From Romboutsia_C sp015668195 (GTDB lineage Bacteria > Bacillota > Clostridia > Peptostreptococcales > Peptostreptococcaceae): DNA of 64,000 nucleotides. Under the pieces are notes generated by a model, which was not told the DNA's origin, did no database searches, and worked only from the letters and a program-made list of their open reading frames with translations. Each line of letters starts with the position of its first letter. Position 1 is the first letter of the stretch. Positions 45,004 through 54,391 of the stretch are shown here, piece by piece. The position numbers and the translations under genes were made by a program. The DNA is taken from the NCBI RefSeq assembly GCF_015668195.1, contig NZ_JADPFC010000001.1, positions 1 through 64,000 of the forward strand, read 5' to 3'.

Positions 45004-46012
45004 AAAATCCTAACATACCTATATCATCGCAAGTAGTAAACACAGAAGTTGTATTGTAGTCAAGATCATATTTATAATTAGAGTAAAATGAAGACCTAGT
45101 AAAATCTTCATCTAAGCTAAATTCATCAATTTTATGATCACTCCAAGTCTTTCCTAAATCATTGGAAATAGATGTATGTAATCTATTATAATTAACCCAC
45201 ATAATATATATATCAGATTTAAGCTTCATAATACTTGGATACATACAAGATGAAGAACCAGTTATATATTTAGATATATTAATATCTAGTTTATTGTCCA
45301 TTAAATAACCATTTATATATTTTACAGCATAACCATTATCAACATTTTCACAAAAAACTATATGACAAAAATTTAGAGCATCTTTTAATACAGATAAGTA
45401 TATTTTATTTTTTTTCGTATTAGTTATTTGACAAGGTTTAGACCAAGTTGAAGTACTTAAACTAAATTTAGACATAAAAACTTCTTCATATCCGTTTACA
45501 AGGTTTAGGTAAAAAACTGTAGGAGAATTTTGAATCCAAATCACTGTGAAATTATTTAAAACAATATTATTTATAAAATCTATTTTATTTTCTGTCCAAA
45601 CACCATTTAATTTATGATGGTGGATAAGCGCACAAATATTATCACTATCATTGCTATAAACATAGTATAAAATATGAATTTCATTATCTAACTTTTTTAT
45701 ATAAGGAAATAATAAAGTAAACTTATTGCTATTATAAGTAAATACATCAAGATTAGTAAATGTGGTTTCATAATTTTTTATATCAACTAATTTTAAGCTA
45801 TCATCTATGTAAATACCGTATATGTTATCATTACTATCTAGGTTAAAATAAAACTTAGTAAAATCTAAGGGGTTACTGGTAATAGAAGTTGACTTAACTA
45901 GATTATTATAAGAATCAAAATAATCATAAGTTAAAACATTAGATGTTCTAAATCTAAACATATCTTTATTATAACGTCTAATTATTGTATAGCATTCATT
46001 AACAAAACTCAA
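45002..46012 (-). CDS. possible beta-propeller protein with an Asp-box, spore-locus neighbour of cdeC
   Basis: A 336-residue protein rich in Asn, Tyr, Ser and Thr. It consists of repeated beta-strand-like blocks of 40-50 residues, including DNIYGIYIDDSLKLVDI, EIHILYYVYSNDS, PTVFYLNL and DIYIMWVNYN. One block contains ISNDLGKTWS, a match to the sialidase Asp-box S-x-D-x-G-x-T-W. It has no signal peptide. It is divergent from cdeC, and a shorter similar protein lies on the other side of cdeC. It starts at a TTG with AAGGAG upstream. I infer a propeller or lectin-like spore-surface protein. Enzyme activity is not supported, since sialidase catalytic residues are not evident. Confidence 0.7.
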   Translation of the reverse strand: MSFVNECYTIIRRYNKDMFRFRTSNVLTYDYFDSYNNLVKSTSITSNPLDFTKFYFNLDSNDNIYGIYIDDSLKLVDIKNYETTFTNLDVFTYNSNKFTLLFPYIKKLDNEIHILYYVYSNDSDNICALIHHHKLNGVWTENKIDFINNIVLNNFTVIWIQNSPTVFYLNLVNGYEEVFMSKFSLSTSTWSKPCQITNTKKNKIYLSVLKDALNFCHIVFCENVDNGYAVKYINGYLMDNKLDINISKYITGSSSCMYPSIMKLKSDIYIMWVNYNRLHTSISNDLGKTWSDHKIDEFSLDEDFTRSSFYSNYKYDLDYNTTSVFTTCDDIGMLGF

Positions 46013-46105
46013 AAAATCATCTCCTTGTAAATTAATTCATATTAAATGTATATTGTCATAACAAATAATTATTCTAGTTTTAGTAAATAGAAGTACAAGT
46101 AAGTA

Positions 46106-46133
46106 ACAAATCATAGGTTAAATGCATAATATT
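46106..46133 (+). promoter_or_regulatory. sigma-K-like promoter of cdeC
   Basis: AC at 46106-46107, 17 bases, then CATAATATT at 46125-46133. The stretch CATAATATTTATTAA is identical to the one before the tiny membrane protein gene at 33998. CdeC of C. difficile is made late in the mother cell, consistent with sigma-K control. Confidence 0.55.
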
Positions 46134-46190
46134 TATTAAGCATGAAAAGCTGAATATTAACAATAATTCATTTTAAGGGGAGGACATTAT

Positions 46191-47324
46191 ATGCAAGATT
46201 TAAAAAGAAATAGAAAAAGAGTTCCTAATCAGCATATAGATCAAATGGAAAATAACTGTTTAGAAGAACGTGTAAGTCAAGAAGTGGATGATGATTTAAT
46301 TAGAGGATGTGGATGTAAAAAAGATTCAAGTTGTGATAAACATTCAGGATGTAACCACAATATGAAGTGTGAGTGTGAGTGTGAGTGTGAATGTGTATGC
46401 CATCCAGAACCACATTGTTGTGAGCCTTGTGAACCAGACGCTGATAAATGTATAAAAAATAAATGTGGACCTGAGTGTCTTGGTCCTATAACTCCACCAA
46501 GATTTAATGTATCAAACAGTGTACCAGTTGCAATTGAAGCCAATAGAATATTTGACACTATGGTATTTCAAACATTCACAGATGCAACAGCTCCAAATGG
46601 TGCTCCATTAGTATTTGATGTTGAGTTAGTAGAAATAAATGGTCCAATACCTAGAGTTGGTCAGGTAAATGTAGATATAGAAAAAATCTGTATAAACCAT
46701 AATGGAATAATAATAAACACAGGAACAACAACTTTAGAAGATTTTGATATAGAGCCATTAGAACCAACAGTGGGAAGAAGATGTGAAACTACTTTTGAAT
46801 ATGCAGTATGTGGAGAAACACATAGAAGATGTTGTGATAGAGGAAAAGGACAATCAGTAGTTTATAAAGAAAAAGGATTAAGTGTACTTGTAGAAGACTT
46901 AGTGCTAGAACTAAGAGGAAGATGTGGATGCACAGAATTTATAGCTTTTGCATTTCCTGCTATAAAATGTCATGGAGGTCAAGCTAAGAGATGCTGTGAT
47001 GTTGAGTTCTTATTCAATACATTATCAGCACCAATAGGTGTACCATCAGATGGAAGAGGATTTACATTAAGACAAGAATTCCAAACAAGTTTAACAGTAG
47101 ATTGTATAGGTAAAGCTTTACTAAGTTGTGTAGATCATGATGATTGCGATTGTCACTGTGAATTATGCATACCAAATGATATAGATTTGATACTTTGCTT
47201 ACAAAGTAACGTTAGTACTTTGACTAATGAGCAATTAGTTGTTTTAACTTCACCAAATGGAATACAACCAAGAGTTGTAGATACATTCTCTAAAGTTTGT
47301 GACTTTGGAAGTTGTGGAGAATAG
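46191..47324 (+). CDS. cdeC: exosporium morphogenetic protein CdeC
   Basis: A 377-residue Cys-rich protein (about 36 Cys) that I recognise as an orthologue of C. difficile CdeC. Shared blocks include KNKCGPEC, ANRIFDTM.FQTFTDA, TTLEDFD, ELRGRCGCTEF, FNTLSAPI and PRVVDTFSKVCDF. The N-terminus holds a CECECECEC stretch and several CC pairs. In C. difficile CdeC is needed for assembly of the exosporium and coat, and its cysteines promote self-assembly. Here the region around residues 40-90 differs most. RBS AAGGGGAGG. It is flanked by two minus-strand genes for propeller-like proteins. Confidence 0.93.
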   Translation: MQDLKRNRKRVPNQHIDQMENNCLEERVSQEVDDDLIRGCGCKKDSSCDKHSGCNHNMKCECECECECVCHPEPHCCEPCEPDADKCIKNKCGPECLGPITPPRFNVSNSVPVAIEANRIFDTMVFQTFTDATAPNGAPLVFDVELVEINGPIPRVGQVNVDIEKICINHNGIIINTGTTTLEDFDIEPLEPTVGRRCETTFEYAVCGETHRRCCDRGKGQSVVYKEKGLSVLVEDLVLELRGRCGCTEFIAFAFPAIKCHGGQAKRCCDVEFLFNTLSAPIGVPSDGRGFTLRQEFQTSLTVDCIGKALLSCVDHDDCDCHCELCIPNDIDLILCLQSNVSTLTNEQLVVLTSPNGIQPRVVDTFSKVCDFGSCGE

Positions 47325-47333
47325 TGTATAAAT

Positions 47334-47368
47334 GAAAAAGGGCTATCTATTCTAGATAGCTCTTTTTA
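47334..47368. terminator. bidirectional terminator after cdeC
   Basis: A stem GCTATCTA/TAGATAGC with A and T flanks, between convergent genes. Confidence 0.9.
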
Positions 47369-48001
47369 TATTTTATATGTTATTCCATAGCAGTATTCAA
47401 AAATATCATCTTTTATAGTTGTTTTATTTTTTTTTGAATATCTACTTGTATGAAGATTATTTTCAATATTAGATTTAGACCATTGTTTAGAGCTACTATT
47501 AAAAAAAAGTTTAGAGGTAGTTCTATCAGAAGATGAAGAAGGTTTATATTCTAGCACTATATTTGAAAAATCATCAATATCAAGTTTATAAAAGTATTCA
47601 TTATCTTTTAAAACATTATCAATTATATATTTAGATAATCGATAATTAGGTACATCAAAGTTAAAGTGAGATAGTTTATGCAAATTATCTGATAGAGGGT
47701 ATTTTTCGACTATGAAAACATTTAAAGAATCATCAATAGAATACAATCTCATATCCTTAATATTTTTTGTAGTATTAAGGACTTTCAAAATAGATTTTTT
47801 TTTCCAAGAGCCATTGTGTTTGAGAAAATGATTTAGTCTACCCCTAGTATCAAGTGCACAGATATGTATATTACTAGAATTATCTATAGTTGCACAATAA
47901 GAATGTATATTGTTAGATAATTTTTCTGTTTGCCCATTTATACTTTTAATATATAAAACATTTTTATCTGTATATATATAAAATGGCTTAATATTTTTCA
48001 T
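47366..48001 (-). CDS. repeat-block protein resembling the one at 45002-46012
   Basis: A 211-residue protein with the same texture as the 336-residue protein on the other side of cdeC: alternating beta-like blocks such as YIYTDKNVLYIKSING, SSNIHICALDTRGRLNHFLKH and DDSLNVFIVEKYPLS, and a segment NSSSKQWSKSN comparable to STSTWSKPC there. There is no intact Asp-box, signal peptide or Cys cluster. It is about two thirds as long, so it may form part of a propeller or be a shortened paralogue. It lies nine bases after the flippase gene on the same strand, so the two are probably co-transcribed. Function unknown. Confidence 0.7.
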   Translation of the reverse strand: MKNIKPFYIYTDKNVLYIKSINGQTEKLSNNIHSYCATIDNSSNIHICALDTRGRLNHFLKHNGSWKKKSILKVLNTTKNIKDMRLYSIDDSLNVFIVEKYPLSDNLHKLSHFNFDVPNYRLSKYIIDNVLKDNEYFYKLDIDDFSNIVLEYKPSSSSDRTTSKLFFNSSSKQWSKSNIENNLHTSRYSKKNKTTIKDDIFEYCYGITYKI

Positions 48002-48010
48002 AATAACCTC

Positions 48011-49348
48011 CTAAGATTTAATATTTTTAGAAAAGTTTTTTAAAGCTTTAATAATAACAAAAATATGTAATATACATGTAAAAAATGACATAAAAGTTGT
48101 TGTATAGATATATGCATAAATATTTAAATTAGGTAATGGAGTAAGTAAATATACACCAAATAGCTGAATACACATACTAAAAATAGTAATTAAACTTGAA
48201 ATTACCTCTTTTCTTATAGAATGAAGTATGCCTGATAGTGTTTGATTTAAAGACATGAACAGAGGAATTAAGCACATTGATTTTAAGTAAGAACCTGCAA
48301 GTTCATGATCATATACTAAAAGGCATAATTTTTCACCAAACATATAAAAAAATACTGATGAAAATATTCCTACACCTAGTGTTAGGAGCATAGCAAAATT
48401 AATTTTTTTCTTTACACTTTTATATCTACCAAGCGACATCTCTTGAGATATACTAGGTATCAAGTTTACAATTAATGCAGAACCTAAGGTAAATGGTAAG
48501 TATATAAAAGGCATAACCATCCCACTTATAACTCCATACATGCTTAATGCTTGACTATAGCTAATACCTGATAAGACTAGCCTAGAAGGAACAATCATAG
48601 AGCTTAAAGAATGAAGTAATATATTTGACATACGATTGCAAGTTATAGGTATAGACATTTTAATCGTTTCTATAGAAGCATTATAGAAATCCTTTATTTT
48701 TATAACATAGGTATTATATAAATTTGAGTTTTTATATAAGCAAAGTGCTATAAATAATATATTTATGGCCTCTCCAATAGAAAGACCTAATAGTGCAATA
48801 TAACAATTAAAAGATTTGTTATTTATAAATAAAATAATTAAAGCCACAAAAAATATCCTACTTAATTGCTCTAGAACTTGCCCTATAGCAGGAACTACGA
48901 CTTCTTTTAAACCATAGTAGTATCCTCTTAATATATTTGATATTGTTATAAGGACTATAGCTGGACAGATAGATAAAATTAATAAACTTAAATTATCATC
49001 TTTTAATAGTTTTGATGACAAAAAACTTGCATTAAAAGCTATTATAAGAGAAATCATAAGTGATATAAAAAATGCTACATAAAGTGTAGATATAAACAAT
49101 ACATTGCTATTATGTTTATCATTAAGAGCTTTTTTATTAGCAACTAAACAACTTAAAGTAGTTGGGATACCTGTAGTAGTTAAAGCTAGGCAAATCATTA
49201 AGAAGTTAAATAATATATGGTATATTCCAAGACCAACTTCACCAATTGACCTTGATAAAAATATTTTGTACAAAAAACCAATTACCCTAACTACTAAGTT
49301 AGAAATAAATAATACAGCCGTAGAAAAAACAAGATTGGGTATTCTCAA
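48011..49348 (-). CDS. polysaccharide/lipid flippase of the SpoVB (MATE-like) family
   Basis: A 445-residue integral membrane protein with about 12-14 helices and the MOP-superfamily start VFSTAVLFISNLVVRVIGFLYK, then GLGIYHILFNF, TGIPTTLSC and CPAIVLITISNILRGYYYGL. SpoVB-type proteins move lipid-linked glycans and are needed for spore cortex; related flippases export surface polysaccharides. Its place beside cdeC suggests a role in spore envelope assembly, but I would not claim it is the cortex SpoVB itself. It starts at a TTG behind AAGGGGGTGA. Confidence 0.88.
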   Translation of the reverse strand: MRIPNLVFSTAVLFISNLVVRVIGFLYKIFLSRSIGEVGLGIYHILFNFLMICLALTTTGIPTTLSCLVANKKALNDKHNSNVLFISTLYVAFFISLMISLIIAFNASFLSSKLLKDDNLSLLILSICPAIVLITISNILRGYYYGLKEVVVPAIGQVLEQLSRIFFVALIILFINNKSFNCYIALLGLSIGEAINILFIALCLYKNSNLYNTYVIKIKDFYNASIETIKMSIPITCNRMSNILLHSLSSMIVPSRLVLSGISYSQALSMYGVISGMVMPFIYLPFTLGSALIVNLIPSISQEMSLGRYKSVKKKINFAMLLTLGVGIFSSVFFYMFGEKLCLLVYDHELAGSYLKSMCLIPLFMSLNQTLSGILHSIRKEVISSLITIFSMCIQLFGVYLLTPLPNLNIYAYIYTTTFMSFFTCILHIFVIIKALKNFSKNIKS

Positions 49349-49398
49349 TAAATCACCCCCTTATGTTTAAATATATTCATAAGGAGGTGAAAAAATAA

Positions 49399-50193
49399 TT
49401 ATATATTTACAAATTCAGGTTTCATATTTGTAAATTTACATACATGATTAAAGCCTACTTCTTTTAGATATGAGTAAATATAATCAAATTGATATGCTAT
49501 TTGAGATGGATGGTGAGAATCAGAGCCTGTAGTTATTATTTCACCACCTAAATCTTTATACATATTTATTATACTTCTTGAAGGTGTTAAGTCAGGAAGA
49601 TTATATCTATAACAAGATGTATTTATCTCAATTCCTTTTCCATCTTGTATAACTTGTTTTAATATAGCTTCTATTATATCTGAAAATAAGCTATCATTTA
49701 AAATATTTTTATAGTCTCCATATCTTTTAACTAAATCTAGATGTCCTAACACAGAATAGTCTTTGTAGTTTTTAACAATATTATATAGTTCTTTAAAATA
49801 AGCTTCATAAGCTTGATGTTGAGTTTTATCTTTAAAAAACTCGCCAAAATATAAGTCAATTCTATCTATAGCATGTAAAGAACATATTATAAAGTCAAAA
49901 GGATATTTATTAGCATCATTACTGCACTTAGTTATTATTTGTTTTTGAAGACCAAGTTCTATACCTTTTTTTATAGATATTTGATTAGCATATTTAGATT
50001 TATAAAAATCTAATTTTTCAAAGTATTTATCATAATCAATACCCCAATCAAAATCATTTGCAAGGTCATAATCAACATGATCTGTAAAGCATATTTCTTT
50101 AAGACCCAAGTCTATTGATTTTTTAATCATATCTTCCATATCGGTCTTACTATCATTTGAGAAACTTGAGTGCATATGGTAATCATAAAACAT
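49399..50193 (-). CDS. hisK: PHP-family histidinol-phosphatase
   Basis: A 264-residue PHP-domain phosphatase. Metal-binding motifs are DYHMHSSFSND at the N-terminus, CFTDHVD, GIELGLQ, CSLHAID, LGHLDLVKRYGD, GIEINTSCYRY and the C-terminal TTGSDSHHPSQI. This fits the HisJ/HisK type, which dephosphorylates histidinol phosphate. No other his gene is in the window, so the substrate could differ. I chose the ATG at 50193, which has AAAGGGGAAG upstream; an upstream in-frame ATG at 50250 would add 19 residues that do not fit the family. Confidence 0.87.
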   Translation of the reverse strand: MFYDYHMHSSFSNDSKTDMEDMIKKSIDLGLKEICFTDHVDYDLANDFDWGIDYDKYFEKLDFYKSKYANQISIKKGIELGLQKQIITKCSNDANKYPFDFIICSLHAIDRIDLYFGEFFKDKTQHQAYEAYFKELYNIVKNYKDYSVLGHLDLVKRYGDYKNILNDSLFSDIIEAILKQVIQDGKGIEINTSCYRYNLPDLTPSRSIINMYKDLGGEIITTGSDSHHPSQIAYQFDYIYSYLKEVGFNHVCKFTNMKPEFVNI

Positions 50194-50301
50194 AAAAACT
50201 TCCCCTTTTTGATAAAATTTTGGTATTATATACATAATAAATCTTATCAAATATAGTAATGACCATCAAGTGATAATATTAAAGAAACAAGTGGGGATAG
50301 T

Positions 50302-51723
50302 ATGGAAAAATATAACTTAGATTTAATCAAAGATAGTCCTAAATATTTACAAATATATAATCATGTAAAGAGACTTATATGTGAAAATAAAATAAAGGAA
50401 TATGAAAAGCTACCGCCAATAAGAATGTTAGCAAAATTAATAGGGGTTAATAATACAACAATAGTAAAGGCATATGAATTATTAGAAAAAGAAGGATATG
50501 TCAATAAAAGTATGGGAAGTGGAACTTTTGCTACATCTATAAATCAAGAAAGTTCAAGTACTGTACAAAGAAAAGAAGGTATAATAAGTTTTGATACAGG
50601 AAATCCATCTACAGAAATATTTCCAATAGATGATTTTAAAGAAGCTATAAATATGGCTTTGACTAATGAAGGAAGTACTATATTCGAATATGATGAAGGT
50701 TTAGGATATGAACCATTAAGAGAAAAAATAGCACAATATCTACATAGCAAAGATATAAATACAACTAAAGACAACCTACAAATAATATCAGGGGCCCAGC
50801 AAGGTATAGACATTGTCTGCAAAGGACTTATAAATTATTCAGACGTAGTATATGTTGAAGAGCCAACTTATAATGGAGCTATAGAAGTATTTAAAAGTAG
50901 GGGAGCGAAGATAATATCAATACCTATGTTAGATGATGGAATAGACATAGGGGTATTAAAACTTAAGCTTGAAAAGATAAAGCCTAAAATAATATATACT
51001 ATGCCAAATTTTCAAAATCCAACAGGTATATCATATTCTACATATAAAAAGAAAAAGCTAATAGAACTAGCTGAAAAATATGATTTTTATATAGTAGAAG
51101 ATGATTTTATAAGTGATTTTAAATTTAATTCTCTTGATAATAAACCATTAAAGAGTTATGATGATAAAAACAGGGTTATATACATAAAGAGTTTTTCTAA
51201 AATATTTATGCCGGGGCTTAGAATAGGTATTGTTGAAATTCCAAGTGAATTACTAAAAAAGGTACTTTGGGCTAAGTATTCATCTGATATATCAACTCCA
51301 GGTTTGATTCAAAAATCAATGTATTACTATATGGAAAACTTTAGTTGGGATGAATATCTTAAGTGCGTGGAAAATCAATATACACAAAAATATAATGTGG
51401 CAAAAGAGTTGATATATAATAAATTAAGCGATAGACTAAAGATAAGAAATGGAAGTGGAGGTATTAACTTTTTTATAGAACTACCAAGAGGATATTTATC
51501 ACATGACTTAACAGAATTTTTATTAGGTAAAGGAGTATCTGTTCTTCCAGGAACTTGCTTTTTTGATAATATAATAGATGATAGGTTTTTTAGGATAAAT
51601 ATAGCTAGGGCAAGTATACAAGATATAGAAAAGGGAATATCTATAATAAGTGATAACTTAGACGAATTTCTTTATAAATATAAAGATAATATAACAATAA
51701 AAAATAATAGGTTTTTTTATTAA
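50302..51723 (+). CDS. MocR-type regulator (GntR winged helix fused to aminotransferase domain)
   Basis: A 473-residue fusion. Residues about 10-75 are a GntR winged helix (YLQIYNHVKRLICENKI, LPPIRMLAKLIGVNNTTIV, GYVNKSMGSGTF). The rest is a fold-type I aminotransferase domain with SGAQQGIDIV, PNFQNPTGISY, EDDFISDFKF and the PLP lysine in IKSFSKIFMPGLRIG. Such MocR/PdxR proteins regulate vitamin B6, GABA or amino-acid genes. The target here is unknown. It is divergent from hisK, with 108 bases between. Confidence 0.92.
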   Translation: MEKYNLDLIKDSPKYLQIYNHVKRLICENKIKEYEKLPPIRMLAKLIGVNNTTIVKAYELLEKEGYVNKSMGSGTFATSINQESSSTVQRKEGIISFDTGNPSTEIFPIDDFKEAINMALTNEGSTIFEYDEGLGYEPLREKIAQYLHSKDINTTKDNLQIISGAQQGIDIVCKGLINYSDVVYVEEPTYNGAIEVFKSRGAKIISIPMLDDGIDIGVLKLKLEKIKPKIIYTMPNFQNPTGISYSTYKKKKLIELAEKYDFYIVEDDFISDFKFNSLDNKPLKSYDDKNRVIYIKSFSKIFMPGLRIGIVEIPSELLKKVLWAKYSSDISTPGLIQKSMYYYMENFSWDEYLKCVENQYTQKYNVAKELIYNKLSDRLKIRNGSGGINFFIELPRGYLSHDLTEFLLGKGVSVLPGTCFFDNIIDDRFFRINIARASIQDIEKGISIISDNLDEFLYKYKDNITIKNNRFFY

Positions 51724-51746
51724 GACAACAAAATAGAAAGGAGAAT

Positions 51747-51770
51747 ACTTAAAATAAATTTATTTTAAGT
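51747..51770. repeat. 24-bp perfect palindrome in the DUF896 leader
   Basis: ACTTAAAATAAA is followed directly by its complement TTTATTTTAAGT. It sits between AAAGGAG (51737-51743) and the ATG at 51782, so folding it would bring the ribosome binding site closer to the start. It may instead be an operator. Confidence 0.7.
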
Positions 51771-51781
51771 AGAATGAAATA

Positions 51782-52000
51782 ATGTTTGATCAAAAGAAAC
51801 TAGACAGAATAAATGAATTAGCTAAAAAGAATAAAGCTGAAGGATTAACAAAAGAAGAAACTATAGAAAGAGAAGGATTAAGAAAAGAATATCTAGAACA
51901 CTTTAGAGCACACTTTAGATCTAGATTAGATAATATAAAGGTAGTATCAAAAGAAGAATACGATGAACATATGAAAAATAACCAAAATAGTCAAAACTAA
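51782..52000 (+). CDS. DUF896 family protein (YnzC-like)
   Basis: A 72-residue cytoplasmic protein with the DUF896 pattern: LDRINELAKKNKAEGLTKEE, ETIEREGLRKEYLEHFRAHF and RSRLDNIKVV. Family members such as Bacillus YnzC are short helical hairpins of unclear function. The only good ribosome binding site, AAAGGAG, is 38 bases before the ATG and separated from it by a 24-bp palindrome; no in-frame start lies in between. Confidence 0.9.
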   Translation: MFDQKKLDRINELAKKNKAEGLTKEETIEREGLRKEYLEHFRAHFRSRLDNIKVVSKEEYDEHMKNNQNSQN

Positions 52001-52039
52001 ATATAATATAAATTTAATAATTACTTAAGGAGGGGCAAT

Positions 52040-53434
52040 ATGAATTTAAAGTATGAAGCTAAAAATGCATGGGATATTGAAAGAAGTAAAAATAATATAG
52101 AAGATATAATGTCTTATTCTAAAGATTACATGCAATTTTTAGACAAAGGAAAAACAGAAAGAACCTCTGCTAGAGAAATAGTAAATATGGCAAAAGAAAA
52201 TGGATACATATCACTAGAGGAAGCTATACAAAAAGGAAAGGTAAATCCAGGAGACAAAATATATGCAGTGAATAAAGATAAATCAGTAGCTATGTTTGTT
52301 ATGGGTAAAAGATCTTTAGAAGAAGGTATGAAGGTAGTTGGTGGCCATATAGATGCTCCAAGGATTGACTTAAAACCAAACCCTTTATATCAAGAAGCTA
52401 ATCTAGGATTTTTTAAAACTCATTACTATGGAGGAATAAAAAAATATCAATGGACAGCAACACCACTTTCAATATATGGAGTAGTTATCCTAAATGATGG
52501 TAAAAAAGTTGATATATGTATAGGTGATGATGAAGAAGATCCAGTATTTTGTATAACTGACTTACTAGTACATCTTTCAGGAGATCAAATGCAAAAGAAA
52601 CTTTCTGAAGGTATAACAGGAGAAGGACTTAACCTACTAGTTGGTCATATGCCACTTGAGGGCGAAGAAAAAGAAGCTGTAGCACAAAATGTATTAAAGA
52701 TATTAAATGAAAAATACAATATGGTAGAAGAAGACTTCCTAAGTGCTGAAATAGAAATAGTACCTTCTGGTCGTGCTCGTCACTTAGGATTTGATAAATC
52801 TATGGTATTAGCTTATGGGCATGATGATAGAGTTTGTTCATATGGTGCTGTCAAAGCCTTAATAGAAACTACTGAACCTGAATACTGTGCAGTAGCATTA
52901 TGTGTAGATAAGGAAGAAGTAGGGTCTCAAGGAAATACTGGTATGCATTCTAAATTCTTTGAAAATACAGTAGCAGAGCTTATAGCTTTAGAAGGAAATT
53001 ACTGTAACTTAAGAGTAAGAAGAGCTATGGCAAATACTAAGGTATTATCGGCTGACGTATCTGCAGGATATGATCCTAATTTCCCAGAGGTGTATGATAA
53101 GAGAAACTCTGCATACATGGGGCATGGTATAGTTTTAAGCAAGTATACAGGTGTAAGAGGAAAAAGCGGATGCAATGATGCTAATGCAGAGTTTATGGCA
53201 GAAGTAAGAAGAATATTCAACCAAGGCGAAGTTGTATGGCAAACTGCTGAACTTGGAAAAGTAGACCAAGGTGGTGGTGGAACTATTGCCTATATATTAG
53301 CAAACTATGGTGCTGAGGTTATAGATTGTGGAGTAGGTGTGTTAAATATGCATGCTCCATATGAAATAGTTTCTAAAGTTGATATATATGAGATGTATAA
53401 AGGATATAAAGCATTCTTTAATATAAACCTTTAA
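52040..53434 (+). CDS. M18-family aminopeptidase
   Basis: A 464-residue metallopeptidase of family M18 (aspartyl-aminopeptidase type, cytosolic). Zinc-site motifs are GGHIDAPRIDLKP, AYGHDDRVCSYGAVKAL, CVDKEEVGSQGNTGMHS, SADVSAGYDPN and GVLNMHAPYEIVSKVD. It removes N-terminal residues from peptides. RBS AAGGAGG precedes the ATG. A gap of 39 bases separates it from DUF896, with no terminator. Confidence 0.93.
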   Translation: MNLKYEAKNAWDIERSKNNIEDIMSYSKDYMQFLDKGKTERTSAREIVNMAKENGYISLEEAIQKGKVNPGDKIYAVNKDKSVAMFVMGKRSLEEGMKVVGGHIDAPRIDLKPNPLYQEANLGFFKTHYYGGIKKYQWTATPLSIYGVVILNDGKKVDICIGDDEEDPVFCITDLLVHLSGDQMQKKLSEGITGEGLNLLVGHMPLEGEEKEAVAQNVLKILNEKYNMVEEDFLSAEIEIVPSGRARHLGFDKSMVLAYGHDDRVCSYGAVKALIETTEPEYCAVALCVDKEEVGSQGNTGMHSKFFENTVAELIALEGNYCNLRVRRAMANTKVLSADVSAGYDPNFPEVYDKRNSAYMGHGIVLSKYTGVRGKSGCNDANAEFMAEVRRIFNQGEVVWQTAELGKVDQGGGGTIAYILANYGAEVIDCGVGVLNMHAPYEIVSKVDIYEMYKGYKAFFNINL

Positions 53435-53460
53435 GTAATATTAGAAGTAATTGACTATTA

Positions 53461-53495
53461 AAAAAGATAGACCTTTTATTTGGGTCTATCTTTTT
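53461..53495. terminator. bidirectional terminator
   Basis: A stem AAAAAGATAGACC/GGGTCTATCTTTTT between convergent genes; the stop codon of the LysR gene lies inside it. Confidence 0.9.
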
Positions 53496-54391
53496 ATGTT
53501 GAAATATTTATATAGTCCTATTAAAAATTTATTTTCTAATGGTGTAAAAACTTTTTTTCTGGAATAAATAAAGTAGAACTTTCTTTTAAATTCTATATTT
53601 TTTACCCTATAAATGTTCAGTTTCTTAGACTCTAATTCATCAATACAAGATATATATGATACAAAAGAAACTCCAAGACCGGATTGTACAAGTTTTTTTA
53701 CAGACTCATTAGATTCAAGATGAGCAATTACATCTAGTTTATCTGTATCGAAATCATTAGATTTTAACTTATTTATAATTAAATCCTTAGTTCCAGAACC
53801 TTCTTTTCTCATAATAAGCTTAAGTGAATATAATAAATCAACATCTATAAATCCATTTGAATTAGGAAGGGCAAGGTCTAAAGGAGTTATAAGAACTAAC
53901 TCATCATCCATTAAATCTATGTACTCAATTTGTGGATTATTAGATTTTGAACCAACAAGCCCGAAACTTATCCTTTCATTTAAGATTTCTGAAATTGCAG
54001 ATTTAGAGTCATAGTGACTAATATTAAACTTAACATCTTTAAATTGTTTAGAAAAATTATTTAAAAAATTAGGAATAATATAAGATTCAGGTATAGAACT
54101 GCAAGCTATATCTATAATACCCTCTATTTTTTCGGAATACTCCTTTATATCATAAACTGCTTTTTTACAATTATTTAATATTAATATGGCATGATTGTAA
54201 AGTATTTCTCCTGACTTTGTTAAAGTTAAATTCTTATTATTTCTATTTATAAGAACAGTACCGAGTTCTTTTTCGAGGTTATTAATATGAGAGCTAACTG
54301 TTGGTTGAGTTAAAAATAATTCCTTTGCAGCTTTAGAAAAACTTTCATACTTACAAACTGCAACAAACACTTCCAATTGCTTAAAATCCAA
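53486..54391 (-). CDS. LysR-family transcriptional regulator
   Basis: A 301-residue regulator with the LysR winged helix MDFKQLEVFVAVCKYESFSK and LFLTQPTVSSHINNLEKELG, then the effector domain (IDIACSSIPESYIIPNFL, SFGLVGSKSNN, LVLITPLDLALPN, GLGVSFVS). It resembles the CysB/selenium-associated subgroup of Clostridia, but the ligand is not readable. The adjacent genes are an aminopeptidase and a lipoprotein, so no target is obvious. RBS AAGGAGG upstream of the ATG. Confidence 0.92.
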   Translation of the reverse strand: MDFKQLEVFVAVCKYESFSKAAKELFLTQPTVSSHINNLEKELGTVLINRNNKNLTLTKSGEILYNHAILILNNCKKAVYDIKEYSEKIEGIIDIACSSIPESYIIPNFLNNFSKQFKDVKFNISHYDSKSAISEILNERISFGLVGSKSNNPQIEYIDLMDDELVLITPLDLALPNSNGFIDVDLLYSLKLIMRKEGSGTKDLIINKLKSNDFDTDKLDVIAHLESNESVKKLVQSGLGVSFVSYISCIDELESKKLNIYRVKNIEFKRKFYFIYSRKKVFTPLENKFLIGLYKYFNIKR

